Assembly (NCBI GenBank): GCA_963726085.1
Contig: CAVSAR010000001.1
Location: 882,821 to 946,820, forward strand
Direction: 5' to 3'
DNA from: ZC4RG30 sp963726085
Lineage (GTDB): Bacteria > Pseudomonadota > Gammaproteobacteria > Steroidobacterales > Steroidobacteraceae
DNA length: 64,000 bases
Shown here: positions 42,878-52,688 of the stretch, in pieces
Layout: the number at the start of each line of letters is the position of its first letter
How positions within the stretch are numbered: position 1 is the first letter of the stretch
The notes under the pieces: generated by a model
Told to the model about the DNA's origin: nothing
Database searches by the model: none
Seen by the model: only the letters and a program-made list of their open reading frames with translations
Made by a program: the position numbers and the translations under genes

Positions 42878-44947
42878 ATGTCACGGGATTCACTGTCGCT
42901 GTTCGATCGCAAGCTTCTCGGGCCGGCGACGCTCGAGTCATTTCGGAAGCTTGACCCCCGGGTGCAATGGCGCAACCCGGTCATGTTCGTTGTCTATGTC
43001 GGCACCATCGTTACCGCTGCCCTTTACATTCAGGCACTCGGCGGACACGGCGAGGCGTCCGCCGCCTTCATCGGCGCAATAACCTTATGGCTCGCCTTTA
43101 CCGTGCTGTTCGCCAACTTTGCCGAGGCGCTGGCCGAGGGACGCAGCCGCGCCCAGGCCGCGGCGCTGCGTGGCATGCGCCAAACCGTAGTTGCCAAGAA
43201 GTTCATCGACCCGCAACGCGCCCAGCGCGCGATCACGACCACCAGGGCAGAGGACCTGCGCAAGGGCGACGTCGTACTGGTCGAAACCGGGGATGTTATC
43301 CCCGTGGATGGCGAGGTCATCGAGGGCGCGGCTTCGGTGGATGAGAGCGCCATCACGGGCGAGTCGGCGCCGGTCATCCGTGAATCTGGCGGCGACTTTG
43401 CGTCCGTCACGGGCGGCACAAGGGTTCTATCCGACTGGATCGTCGTGCGGGTCAGCGTAAACCCGGGCGAAACCTTCCTTGATCGCATGATATCGATGGT
43501 AGAAGGCGCCAAGCGGCAGAAAACGCCCAACGAGATCGCGTTGACCATTCTGCTTGTCGCGCTGACCCTTGTATTCCTGGTCGTCATCGTCACGCTGCTG
43601 CCGTTCTCTTTGTTCAGCGTCGAGGCCAGCAAGCTTGGTAGCCCGGTGACCATAACCGCGTTGATCTCGCTCCTGGTGTGTTTGATCCCGACGACCATCG
43701 GTGGCCTGCTGTCTGCAATCGGCGTCGCGGGCATGAGCCGCATGATGCAGGCGAATGTCATTGCAACATCCGGCCGCGCCGTAGAGGCGGCGGGCGACGT
43801 CGACGTGCTGCTACTCGACAAGACCGGAACGATCACACTGGGCAACCGGCAGGCCGCAGCCTTCCTGCCGGCACCTGGCGTAAAGGAACTGGAACTGGCC
43901 GACGTGGCCCAGATCGCTTCCCTCGCTGATGAAACGCCGGAAGGCCGCAGCATCGTCGTGCTGGCCAAGCAGAAGTTCAATCTTCGTGAGCGGGACCTCA
44001 AGGCCCTGGACGCGACCTTTGTGCCGTTCTCCGCACATACCCGAATGAGCGGTGTGAACCTGGGATTGCGCCAACTGCGCAAGGGCGCTCCGGATGCAAT
44101 CAGGAAACAGGTGGAGGCGCTGGGCCAGCCCTTCCCACCTGCCGTTACTGAAGCCGTCGAGCGCATCGCACGAATGGGAAGCACGCCGCTGGTTGTTTCC
44201 GACGGATCGCGAGTGCTCGGTGTCATTGCACTCAAGGACATCGTCAAGGGTGGCATCAAGGAGCGCTTTGCTGACCTGCGTCATATGGGGATCAAGACCA
44301 TCATGATCACTGGCGACAACCGGTTGACCGCCGCGGCAATTGCCGCCGAAGCCGGCGTCGATGACTTCCTTGCCGAGGCGACTCCAGAGGCCAAGCTCAA
44401 GCTCATCCGTGACCACCAGTCGCAGGGCCGGCTGGTGGCAATGACCGGCGACGGCACCAACGACGCGCCCGCCCTCGCCCAGGCGGACGTTGCCGTCGCG
44501 ATGAATACCGGCACGCAGGCCGCCAAGGAAGCCGGCAACATGGTCGATCTCGACTCCAACCCGACCAAGCTTATTGAAATCGTCGAGACCGGCAAGCAGA
44601 TGCTGATGACGCGTGGCGCGCTGACGACGTTCAGCATTGCCAATGACGTGGCCAAATACTTCGCCATTATTCCCGCTGCGTTCGCAGTGACCTATCCGCA
44701 GTTGGGCGCGCTCAACATCATGCAGCTGACGACGCCTAACTCGGCCATCCTGTCGGCCGTTATCTTCAATGCGCTGATCATCGTGGCGCTGATTCCGCTG
44801 GCCATCAAGGGCGTGAAGTACCGGCCGCTGGGCGCCGGACCGCTGCTTCGCCGAAACCTGATGATCTACGGCCTGGGGGGTGTGCTCATCCCGTTCCCCG
44901 GTATCAAGCTCATCGACATGCTGCTGTCGGTGGCTGGCTGGGCCTGA
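42878..44947 (+). CDS. kdpB: KdpB, potassium-transporting P-type ATPase
   Basis: A 689-residue catalytic subunit. Seen: T-G-E-S-A-P-V (actuator), D-K-T-G-T with the phosphorylated Asp314, and T-G-D-G-T-N-D-A-P-A-L, the hinge motif. It hydrolyses ATP to drive K+ uptake through KdpA. Long antisense ORFs in this region are shadows. Confidence 0.97.
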   Translation: MSRDSLSLFDRKLLGPATLESFRKLDPRVQWRNPVMFVVYVGTIVTAALYIQALGGHGEASAAFIGAITLWLAFTVLFANFAEALAEGRSRAQAAALRGMRQTVVAKKFIDPQRAQRAITTTRAEDLRKGDVVLVETGDVIPVDGEVIEGAASVDESAITGESAPVIRESGGDFASVTGGTRVLSDWIVVRVSVNPGETFLDRMISMVEGAKRQKTPNEIALTILLVALTLVFLVVIVTLLPFSLFSVEASKLGSPVTITALISLLVCLIPTTIGGLLSAIGVAGMSRMMQANVIATSGRAVEAAGDVDVLLLDKTGTITLGNRQAAAFLPAPGVKELELADVAQIASLADETPEGRSIVVLAKQKFNLRERDLKALDATFVPFSAHTRMSGVNLGLRQLRKGAPDAIRKQVEALGQPFPPAVTEAVERIARMGSTPLVVSDGSRVLGVIALKDIVKGGIKERFADLRHMGIKTIMITGDNRLTAAAIAAEAGVDDFLAEATPEAKLKLIRDHQSQGRLVAMTGDGTNDAPALAQADVAVAMNTGTQAAKEAGNMVDLDSNPTKLIEIVETGKQMLMTRGALTTFSIANDVAKYFAIIPAAFAVTYPQLGALNIMQLTTPNSAILSAVIFNALIIVALIPLAIKGVKYRPLGAGPLLRRNLMIYGLGGVLIPFPGIKLIDMLLSVAGWA

Positions 44948-44963
44948 AGTGGAGACTCAAATC

Positions 44964-45560
44964 ATGTTCACACAGCACATTCGTCCCGCAGCCAGCCTGC
45001 TGATCGCACTGACCCTGGTGCTCGGAATCGCCTATCCGCTTGCCATCACGGGGGTCGCACGAGTCGCCTTCCCGGTGCAGGCCGCGGGCAGCCTCCTGCG
45101 CGATGGTGATCGGGTCATCGGCTCGCGCCTGATTGGCCAGTCCTTCACCGATCCGAAGTATTTCTGGGGCAGGCCCTCTGCGACTGGGCCAAATCCCTAC
45201 AACGGCATTGCCTCCGGCGGGTCGAACCTGGGACCGCTAAACCCTGCGCTGCTTGACCAGGTCAAAGCCAACATCAAAGCCCTGCGGGAAGCCGATCCCG
45301 GTAACACAAGGCCGGTCCCCATTGAACTGGTAAGTGCCTCCGCGAGTGGCCTGGATCCCGAGATCAGCCCGGCCGCCGCCGCCTACCAGGTCCCGCGTGT
45401 GGCACGAGCTCGCGGCGCCCCCGTTGCACAGGTCGCCGCGCTGGTGCGGGCCCATCAGCGGGATCGTCTGCTAGGCTTCATTGGTGAGCCACGCATCAAC
45501 GTCCTCGAACTGAACCTGGCGCTGGATCAGGCGCACCAAGGACTTGATGGTCGACCCTGA
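44964..45560 (+). CDS. kdpC: KdpC subunit
   Basis: A 198-residue protein with one N-terminal membrane helix (L-L-I-A-L-T-L-V-L-G-I-A-Y-P-L), then G-S-R-L-I-G-Q, the Y-F-W-G-R-P-S-A segment and S-G-S/G-G-S-N-L-G-P pattern typical of KdpC, and L-D-P-E-I-S-P-A-A-A. It links KdpA and KdpB. ATG 44964 fits. It overlaps kdpD by 14 bases. Confidence 0.95.
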   Translation: MFTQHIRPAASLLIALTLVLGIAYPLAITGVARVAFPVQAAGSLLRDGDRVIGSRLIGQSFTDPKYFWGRPSATGPNPYNGIASGGSNLGPLNPALLDQVKANIKALREADPGNTRPVPIELVSASASGLDPEISPAAAAYQVPRVARARGAPVAQVAALVRAHQRDRLLGFIGEPRINVLELNLALDQAHQGLDGRP

Positions 45561-48234
45561 GCGACGCGATCCTGACAAGCTGCTTGCTGACGTACAGCGC
45601 GACGAGGCGCGTGCGCATCGCGGGCGGCTGAAGATCTTCATTGGCGCGTCCGCTGGGGTTGGCAAGACCTATTCCATGCTGGAAGCTGCGCGCGGAGCAC
45701 GCGCGGCAGGCGTCGACATTGTCGTCGGCTATGTTGAGCCGCATGGCCGCATAGAGACGGAAAAACTCCTTGCAGGCCTCGAACAGCTACAGCCTGTGGA
45801 GGTGCGCTATCGAGGCATGGCGCGTCGTGAATTCGACCTCGATGCGGCCCTCAAGCGGCGGCCCTCGACCTTGATCGTCGACGAGCTCGCTCACTCCAAC
45901 ATCGTGGACGGCGATCCGCGCCCGCGCCACGCCAAGCGCTGGCAAGATATCGAAGAGCTGCTCGACGCCGGCATCAGCGTCTGGACCACCTTGAATATCC
46001 AGCACCTGGAAAGCCTCAACGACATCGTTGCCGGCATTACCGGCGTGCGACAGCTGGAAACCCTTCCCGACCGGATCTTCGACGAGGCCGCGGAAGTCGA
46101 GCTGATCGACCTGTCAGCGGATGACCTCCTCGAACGCCTGAAGGCCGGCAAGATCTATGTATCCGACATGGCAGCGACAGCGGCCGATCGGTTCTTCCGC
46201 CGGCCCAACTTGATTGCGCTGCGTGAACTGGCGCTGCGGCGCACTGCCGACCGGGTCGATGCTGCGGCCCGCGACTATGCCGGGGACGAGCGCGGCTCAA
46301 AGCCCTGGCTGGCCCGGGACAGGTTCCTGATTGCCATCGCACCGAATGACCAGGCGGAGCAGTTGGTGCGCGTGGGCAAGCGCTTCGCCGACGCCCTGGA
46401 TGCGGAGTGGCTGGTGGTATCGGTGGAGACGCCCGCGCTCCTCAAGCTGGGAGAGCGCGCGCGAAACCGGCGCATTGAGGCCCTGCGACTTGCGGAGTCC
46501 CTCGGCGCACAGACCGTTACCTTGGACGGTTCATCCGCTGCTGCAGCACTCGCCGAATACGCAAGGCTGCGTAACATCACCCGGATCGTGGTCGGCGAAC
46601 CTAGGCGCCGCGGCTGGCGCACGCTGCTCGCGCCTTCGACGGCAGCGAAGCTGGTGAGCAATGGGCAGGGCCTCGACGTGTCGATCATCGCGCGTCGCGA
46701 ACCATCGGGTCGAACGGAGCCGCCCGACCAGGCGGGCCACCGCCCTGTTCAGTGGCCCCGATATTGGGCGGCGGGGTTGATTACCGTGCTCTGCACGGGA
46801 ATCGCCATGCTGATGTATCCGTACTTCGAGTTGACCAATCTCGTCATGCTCTACCTGCTCGGGGCCACGGTTGCCGCGCTGCGGCTGGGGCGTGGCCCAG
46901 CGAGCCTGACGGCAGTCACGAATGTCCTGGCCTTCGACTTCTTCTTCGTACCCCCGCGCTTGAACTTTGCGGTCAGCGACCTGCAATACGTACTGACGTT
47001 TGCCGTCATGCTGGTCGTCGCCCTCACCATGGCCAGCCTCGTCGCCAGCGTGCGCTCCCAGACACGCGTTGCCGGCGCCCGCGAGCGCCGCACGGCGCTG
47101 CTGTACGAGATGAGCAGGGAACTTGCTGCCACGCGGCAGCGGGACAACATCGCCCAGGTGGCCGTCAAGCATGTCGCGGAGACGTTTGCCAGCCTTGCGG
47201 TAGTACTGCTGCCCGACCCGGCGGGCCGCCTGCACCATCCCAGCGGGCCACCGATGCCTGGAAGCCTTCGAGGGGCAGACCTGTCGGTGGCGCAATGGGT
47301 CTTTGATCACGGCCAGCCTGCCGGGCTTGGCACCGACACCCTGCCTGCGGCGGCAGCGCAATACCAGCCCCTGCGCGGCGACCGCCGCACGTTGGGCGTG
47401 CTTGCCGTACACCCAACCCAAAGGCGCCGCCTGCTGCTGCCCGAGCAACAACACCTGCTGGAGACATTTGCCGGCCAGGTTGGCCTGGCGATGGAGCGCG
47501 CCAGCCTCGCCGAGGAGGCAGAGGCCGCACTGGTTGCAGCCGAAACCGAAAGCCTGCGTAACACGCTGCTGGCATCGATATCGCATGACCTTCGCACGCC
47601 CTTGACGGTCATAGCCGGCGCGGCCAGCACATTGCGTGATCCGGCCCTCGGCAGCGACGAGGCAGCACGCACCCGACTGGCTGCCGCGATCGAGTCCAAG
47701 GCGCACGAGATGTCGAAACTGATCTCGAATGTGCTGGATTTGATGCGTTATGAGTCTGGTGAAGTCCACCTGCGACAAGACTGGCAGACGGTCGACGATC
47801 TGGTGGGAACCGCATTGGGACAGCTGCACGATCAGCTGAGCGGATATGCGGTTGCGGTTGACTTGCCCAATGACTTGCCCGCGGTTCGGGTCGATGCCTC
47901 GCTAGTAACACAGGTTTTCGCCAACCTGCTCGAAAACTGCGTCAGACACACACCTCCCGGGACGCTGATTCAGATTTCCGCCAGCGCGGCGGACCAAGTC
48001 ATCCGTGTCACGGTCGACGACGATGGCCCTGGCCTGCCACCGGGTGACCCGGAGCGCCTGTTCAAGAAATTCCAGCGCGGGCGCGCGGAGAGCGATGCCG
48101 GGGGCGCCGGCCTGGGCCTGGCGATTTGCCGCGCAATCATCAACGCGCATGGCGGTGCCATTTCCGCATCCCCACGTCCCGGCGGCGGCACGCGCTTCGT
48201 GTTTACGCTTCCGATTGCAGAGAATGGCAAATGA
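45547..48234 (+). CDS. kdpD: KdpD, potassium-sensing histidine kinase
   Basis: An 895-residue sensor. Seen: an N-terminal KdpD/USP region with Walker-A-like G-A-S-A-G-V-G-K-T-Y, four transmembrane helices in the middle (about 405-510), a GAF-like stretch, then the kinase H-D-L-R-T-P and ATPase motifs (N-L-L-E-N-C-V, D-D-G-P-G-L, G-A-G-L-G-L). It phosphorylates KdpE at low potassium. Start ATG 45547 is five bases after AAGGA; a TTG sits one codon earlier. Overlaps kdpC. Confidence 0.95.
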   Translation: MVDPERRDPDKLLADVQRDEARAHRGRLKIFIGASAGVGKTYSMLEAARGARAAGVDIVVGYVEPHGRIETEKLLAGLEQLQPVEVRYRGMARREFDLDAALKRRPSTLIVDELAHSNIVDGDPRPRHAKRWQDIEELLDAGISVWTTLNIQHLESLNDIVAGITGVRQLETLPDRIFDEAAEVELIDLSADDLLERLKAGKIYVSDMAATAADRFFRRPNLIALRELALRRTADRVDAAARDYAGDERGSKPWLARDRFLIAIAPNDQAEQLVRVGKRFADALDAEWLVVSVETPALLKLGERARNRRIEALRLAESLGAQTVTLDGSSAAAALAEYARLRNITRIVVGEPRRRGWRTLLAPSTAAKLVSNGQGLDVSIIARREPSGRTEPPDQAGHRPVQWPRYWAAGLITVLCTGIAMLMYPYFELTNLVMLYLLGATVAALRLGRGPASLTAVTNVLAFDFFFVPPRLNFAVSDLQYVLTFAVMLVVALTMASLVASVRSQTRVAGARERRTALLYEMSRELAATRQRDNIAQVAVKHVAETFASLAVVLLPDPAGRLHHPSGPPMPGSLRGADLSVAQWVFDHGQPAGLGTDTLPAAAAQYQPLRGDRRTLGVLAVHPTQRRRLLLPEQQHLLETFAGQVGLAMERASLAEEAEAALVAAETESLRNTLLASISHDLRTPLTVIAGAASTLRDPALGSDEAARTRLAAAIESKAHEMSKLISNVLDLMRYESGEVHLRQDWQTVDDLVGTALGQLHDQLSGYAVAVDLPNDLPAVRVDASLVTQVFANLLENCVRHTPPGTLIQISASAADQVIRVTVDDDGPGLPPGDPERLFKKFQRGRAESDAGGAGLGLAICRAIINAHGGAISASPRPGGGTRFVFTLPIAENGK

Positions 48235-48935
48235 CCACCGCCATGTTCCTGATCCTGGTTGTAGAGGACGATTCAGTGCTGCGCGCCGTACTTCGCACAA
48301 TGCTGGAATCAAACCAGTATCGAGTCGTCGACGCGCCGACGGGCAGTCGCGGGCTCATCGAAGCTCGAAGCCACCGTCCCGACCTCCTCATTTCCGACCT
48401 GGGCCTGCCGGACATGGACGGTGCCACGCTGATCCGCCAAGTTCGCAGTTTCTCTACGATGCCAATCCTGGTGCTGTCTGCGCGCACGATGGAGGCGCAA
48501 AAGATCGAGGCGCTTGATGCTGGAGCTGACGACTATGTAACCAAGCCATTCAGCGCGCCAGAGCTGCTTGCCAGACTGCGAGCTGCGCTGCGCCGCGTGG
48601 CCCGCGGCAGTGACAGTCAGCCCCTGCTTCAGCTGGGACCGATTACAGTGGACCTCGCGGGTCGCACCGCCAAGGGGCCGCAAGGCGCAATTCACCTGAC
48701 GCCCCTGGAATACCGCGTGCTGGAATGCCTTGGGCGGCGCGCCGGGATGATCGTGACGCAGAGACAATTGATTCGCGAAGCCTGGGGTCCGGAGCGCCAG
48801 GGAGATACCCGCGGCCTGCGCTCCTATATCAAGACCTTGCGGCAGAAGCTTGAGCCGGAACCTGGTCGGCCACGCTACCTGGTCACCGAAGCGGGAATCG
48901 GCTATCGACTGCAGCCCGAAGACCGCAGTCCCTGA
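48231..48935 (+). CDS. kdpE: KdpE, response regulator
   Basis: A 234-residue OmpR-type regulator. Seen: receiver with D-D and phosphoacceptor Asp56 (L-I-S-D-L-G-L-P), the conserved K in T-K-P-F, then a winged-helix DNA-binding domain with L-T-P-L-E-Y-R-V-L and Y-I-K-T-L-R-Q-K-L. Overlaps kdpD by four bases (ATGA). It should act on the T-rich site at 40801. Confidence 0.95.
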   Translation: MTTAMFLILVVEDDSVLRAVLRTMLESNQYRVVDAPTGSRGLIEARSHRPDLLISDLGLPDMDGATLIRQVRSFSTMPILVLSARTMEAQKIEALDAGADDYVTKPFSAPELLARLRAALRRVARGSDSQPLLQLGPITVDLAGRTAKGPQGAIHLTPLEYRVLECLGRRAGMIVTQRQLIREAWGPERQGDTRGLRSYIKTLRQKLEPEPGRPRYLVTEAGIGYRLQPEDRSP

Positions 48936-49221
48936 GACCGAGTGAGCGCCCACCGCGTGTCCGTACGCACTTCAAATGCGTGCCGCGATCGGAAGCCTCA
49001 GCTCGGCGTCGGTTCACGCCATCGCAAGAGGCTTCACAGACTTCAGGTTGCAGCGTCTGGTCACTCACTCAAGACCCGAGATGCGATCAGCCAAATGAAT
49101 GTATTACGGCAGTGCAACGACGTCCTTAACGATTCCCGCTTGTCACCCAATGCTTGGGACCGCCCGAAATCCGAACGACCTGAAGACGTTTCATGGTGGG
49201 TTCACGGGTCCACGTAACCGC

Positions 49222-49758
49222 CTAGAAACCGGCGCCTGCCTCGGCAAGATAGGCGAGTTCTTCCGGAGTGGATTGGCGATCAAGTATTGAATTGCGATGT
49301 GGATAGCGACCAAAGCGGTCGATGATTGCCTTGTGTCTGAGTTCGAAATCGTAGTTAAGCGGCGGAGCGCGATCCCGGAACAGGCGCTCCGCCGTTTCGT
49401 GGATGACCCTGGACTCGCTGTGCGTGTACGGCATGTACAGGAAGACCCGCTCCTCCGGAGCAAGCGCGAGGTCGGCACTTGCTGCCACGGCTTCCTGTGC
49501 CAGCGCCAGTGCCAGGGCGTCCTGTGCGTAGGAGTGGGGGCTACCGCGAAACATGTTTCTGGAAAACTGATCCAGCACGATGATTTCAGCCAGTCGTCCT
49601 TGGGTATGGGCGCGCCACCCGAATAACTCGCATCGAATCGCCCGACCGTAGAGTTCGGAAAACCGCCCTATGATCAGCTGGTCGAACCCCTCGTCCTTTT
49701 GCCACCACTGGGCTGGTGAACACTCCTGGAACCAGAAACGCAAGACAGTTTGATGCAA
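49222..49758 (-). CDS. DUF924 family protein
   Basis: A 178-residue helical protein. Seen: V-L-R-F-W-F at the N-terminus, L-A-E-I-I-V-L-D-Q-F-S-R-N-M-F-R-G, Y-M-P-Y-T-H-S-E-S and F-G-R-Y-P-H-R-N-S, diagnostic of DUF924. The fold is TPR-like; function unknown. About 70 bases separate it from the next minus gene. Confidence 0.92.
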   Translation of the reverse strand: MHQTVLRFWFQECSPAQWWQKDEGFDQLIIGRFSELYGRAIRCELFGWRAHTQGRLAEIIVLDQFSRNMFRGSPHSYAQDALALALAQEAVAASADLALAPEERVFLYMPYTHSESRVIHETAERLFRDRAPPLNYDFELRHKAIIDRFGRYPHRNSILDRQSTPEELAYLAEAGAGF

Positions 49759-49828
49759 GGATCCTCCCGGCTAGTCCATGCGCTACAGCGAACTTGCGTC
49801 TGCACCAGCCCGCACGAATCCGCGCCGC

Positions 49829-50461
49829 TCAGGTCCAGTTCCCGAGACTCTTGTGGCTTCCGTCGCAATAGGGCGCGTTCTTCGACTGCCCGCAGCGGCA
49901 CAGCCAACATTCCGTGACCTTCTTGATCGTCTTGCCCGTGCCGGTGACAACCTCCAGATTACCTTTGACATGCAGCGGACCATTTGTCGTCGGTTCGATG
50001 GTCAACGGCCCATCGCGGCTGGCAAGCGCCGCCGATTCCACGGCAGCCGGCTCGCCGGTACGGGTGAAGCCCGCCTGGGCGTGGCTGCCGTCGCAATACG
50101 GCTTGTTTTTCGATGCCCCACAGCGACACAGCGTGGCCCGCATGCATCGTTCTTCGCCTTCAATAGTGATGGATGCATGAAACGCCAGCGGCCCGTTTTC
50201 CCGCACGCGCACGGTGTTCACGATGGGTGCTGGCTCGACTTCGGTGCCGTCCAGGGCCGTCCAGCGTATCGCGCCTGAGGGGCAGTTGCGAGCCAGCTCA
50301 AGCAGCTCGGCCGGCGTTGCACGCTCGGGGTGGATCCATTCCCCTACCACGTTGGGCACGAATACGTCGGGCCGATCCAGCACGCAGTGACGCGAGTGGA
50401 TGCACAGTTTGCCGTCGAAGTGGACAATGCCCTGGCTGCCGCGCACAGATTCCTTGCTCAT
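49829..50461 (-). CDS. Iron-sulfur protein with divergent ferredoxin domain and two CDGSH motifs
   Basis: A 210-residue protein. Seen: an N-terminal Fer4_19-like segment (K-L-C-I-H-S-R-H-C, then N-C-P-S-G-A-I) and two C-terminal CDGSH zinc-finger-like iron-sulfur sites, C-R-C-G-A-S-K-N-K-P-Y-C-D-G-S-H and C-R-C-G-Q-S-K-N. Likely a cytoplasmic [2Fe-2S] redox or cluster-handling protein. Confidence 0.93.
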   Translation of the reverse strand: MSKESVRGSQGIVHFDGKLCIHSRHCVLDRPDVFVPNVVGEWIHPERATPAELLELARNCPSGAIRWTALDGTEVEPAPIVNTVRVRENGPLAFHASITIEGEERCMRATLCRCGASKNKPYCDGSHAQAGFTRTGEPAAVESAALASRDGPLTIEPTTNGPLHVKGNLEVVTGTGKTIKKVTECWLCRCGQSKNAPYCDGSHKSLGNWT

Positions 50462-50623
50462 GCTTCACTCCTTGTTGCACGCCGGGCGCCGCCCATTCGA
50501 TCTTGAACGCAGCGTTGCTTGACTGATTATTGACTGTACGCCCTGTGGCCATTCGCTCACAAGCGCTGCCATCTCGAGCAATACGAGCGGCCAATGCGCT
50601 GGTTCTGGACTAGTATTCCGCGG

Positions 50624-51973
50624 GTGAACGACGCGTATGACCTGGTGGTGATTGGCGGCGGCAGCGGCGGGATCGCCGTGGCGCAACGCGCGGCACAGTG
50701 TGGGGCGCGCGTAGTATTAATAGAGAGCGGTCGCCTGGGGGGCACCTGTGTCAACGCCGGGTGTGTGCCGAAGAAAATCATGTGGCACGCTGCGCAACTG
50801 GCCGGCGCCTTGAAGGATGCGCGTGGCTATGGCTTTGACGTGACTGTTGCCGGTCACGACTGGGCGGCGCTGAAGGAGGCTCGTGATGCCTTTGTGCAAC
50901 GCCTGAATGAAATCTACCAGCGCAACCTGGGCGACAGCGGGGCAACGCTGGTGCGCGGCCACGCAAGGTTGCTGGGTGCAAACCGCGTCTCCGTCGGTGC
51001 GCGCCAGCTATCTGCCGAGCACATAGTGCTTGCCACCGGGGGCAAGCCATGGCGCCCGGACGTCCCGGGCGCCGACACGGGAATCGATTCGGACGGATTT
51101 TTCGAGCTTGAGCGGCGACCGCAACGCGTGACCATCGTCGGCGGTGGTCTTGTCGGCGTCGAATTGGCTGGTGTGTTCTTGGCGCTGGGCAGTGCCGTCA
51201 CGCTGGTGATACGCGGCGACAGCTTGCTGCAAGGGTTCGACCCGCTACTGGTGGACGCGGCAACGAAGGGATTCGCCGACGCCGGTGGCGTCTTGATTGC
51301 GCGGGCGCAGCCGGTGGCGATCCACACATCAGCACCGGGGGCCGGCCTCTCCGTCCAGCTGGATAGCGACCAAGTATTGGCAAGACAGGACTGCCTGATA
51401 TGGGCAGTCGGCCGCAGGGCGGCGACCGACTACATCGAGCCTGGCGTCGGTGTGCAGTTGTCCGCACAGGGAGCCATCCTGACCGACAAGTTCCAGCGGA
51501 CGTCCGTGCCTGGGGTATATGCGATTGGGGATGTCGCGGGTCGTGCGACGCACACCCCGGTCGCCATCGCCGCGGGTCGGCGCCTGGCGGACCGGCTTTG
51601 GGGTGGCATGCCGGATCGCTTCCTGGATTACACGAACATTCCCACGGTGGTTTTCGGCCATCCGGCCCTGGGTACGGTCGGATTGTCCGAGCCGGAGGCG
51701 AGGTCACGGCATGGCGACTCGGTGCGGGTGTTCACCCGCAGTTTCGTGCCGATGTACAACGCGCTCATCGAGCCACCAGGCAGGACGCACATGAAACTGG
51801 TGACCGTAGGGGACGAGTGCCGCGTGGTTGGCGTGCACCTGGCCGGTCGCGACGTGGAAGAAATGTTGCAGGGTTTCGCCGTTGCGGTGCGCATGGGTGC
51901 AACCAAGAGCGACTTCGATGACACCGTCGCGATTCACCCCACATCTGCCGAAGAACTGGTAACCATGCGCTGA
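50624..51973 (+). CDS. gor: Glutathione-disulfide reductase
   Basis: A 449-residue flavoprotein using NADPH to reduce GSSG. Seen: FAD-binding V-V-I-G-G-G-S-G-G, redox-active pair in G-G-T-C-V-N-A-G-C-V-P-K-K (Cys42 and Cys47), a second Rossmann motif (G-G-G-L-V-G-V-E-L), A-I-G-D-V, and the interface H-P-T-S-A-E-E. GTG 50624 fits family starts; ATG 50594 is the alternative. Confidence 0.93.
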   Translation: MNDAYDLVVIGGGSGGIAVAQRAAQCGARVVLIESGRLGGTCVNAGCVPKKIMWHAAQLAGALKDARGYGFDVTVAGHDWAALKEARDAFVQRLNEIYQRNLGDSGATLVRGHARLLGANRVSVGARQLSAEHIVLATGGKPWRPDVPGADTGIDSDGFFELERRPQRVTIVGGGLVGVELAGVFLALGSAVTLVIRGDSLLQGFDPLLVDAATKGFADAGGVLIARAQPVAIHTSAPGAGLSVQLDSDQVLARQDCLIWAVGRRAATDYIEPGVGVQLSAQGAILTDKFQRTSVPGVYAIGDVAGRATHTPVAIAAGRRLADRLWGGMPDRFLDYTNIPTVVFGHPALGTVGLSEPEARSRHGDSVRVFTRSFVPMYNALIEPPGRTHMKLVTVGDECRVVGVHLAGRDVEEMLQGFAVAVRMGATKSDFDDTVAIHPTSAEELVTMR

Positions 51974-51990
51974 AGGGCCCTCTGGCCCTT
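51973..51990 (+). terminator. Possible hairpin terminator after gor
   Basis: A 7-bp perfect stem AAGGGCC/GGCCCTT with a CTCT loop begins at the last base of the gor stop. A-run rather than T-run follows on the plus strand, so its role is uncertain. Confidence 0.35.
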
Positions 51991-52190
51991 AAAACCCTGG
52001 CCACGGCGCTGGCTCCTGCCAGTTGCGTTCCGAGGTGTCCAGGACGCCGAGCCCTGACCTGGCAGGTAGCGGTGCTCGGTTACACCTTGCCAATCGTGCC
52101 AAAAGCTTCAAAACGGTCTTCTTTGAAAGAGTTGGCTCTGCGTGGAGACTATTGTCCTCGTACCGGATGCAAGGGCCGACGTTCTCACTC

Positions 52191-52688
52191 ATGACGACCC
52201 AGCCGACGTTTGAGCAAATCGCGCGGGAGTATGACGCTATGATAAAGCGCATCGCATCTAGCTACGAGGCAAACCCGCACCTGGCCGAGGAACTTGTCCA
52301 GGACACGTACCTGGCAATCTGGCGGGCGTTGCCTTCGTTTCGCTCAGCGTCCTCATTGCGAACATTTGTGGCTCGCATCGCCACCAATCGCGCGGTTACG
52401 CACGTCGCCCGGGCCGCCAGCGCGCCGCGTACCTTCGAGCTAAGCGATGATCTTCCGGCACCCGGCGACAGTCCGGAGAGCCACGCCATGGCCATAGATG
52501 GCGGGGCCAGACTAACCGCTGCCGTGCGCTCGCTGCCGCTGGCATACCGCCAGACCGCAATGCTTACGCTGGAAGGACTGACACCAACGGAAATCTCCGA
52601 CGCTTTGGGTATTTCTGCAAATGCCGTTTCCATTCGACTTTCCAGGGCAAAGGCACTGCTTCGCGGATTAATAGGAGAAAAGCCATGA
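52191..52688 (+). CDS. RNA polymerase ECF-type sigma factor
   Basis: A 165-residue sigma factor. Seen: region 2 with L-A-E-E-L-V-Q-D-T-Y-L-A-I-W-R-A-L and L-R-T-F-V-A-R-I-A-T-N-R, region 4 with L-P-L-A-Y-R-Q-T-A-M-L-T and S-A-N-A-V-S-I-R-L-S-R. Start ATG 52191 or ATG 52167. It overlaps the next gene by ATGA. Third ECF/membrane pair of the window. Confidence 0.88.
   Translation: MTTQPTFEQIAREYDAMIKRIASSYEANPHLAEELVQDTYLAIWRALPSFRSASSLRTFVARIATNRAVTHVARAASAPRTFELSDDLPAPGDSPESHAMAIDGGARLTAAVRSLPLAYRQTAMLTLEGLTPTEISDALGISANAVSIRLSRAKALLRGLIGEKP

Noticed and set aside
43030..44259. 409-codon minus-strand frame inside kdpB
   Set aside because: Antisense to the conserved P-type ATPase; Ser/Thr-rich composition typical of shadows.
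46531..47829. 432-codon minus-strand frame inside kdpD
   Set aside because: Antisense shadow; no recognisable domain.
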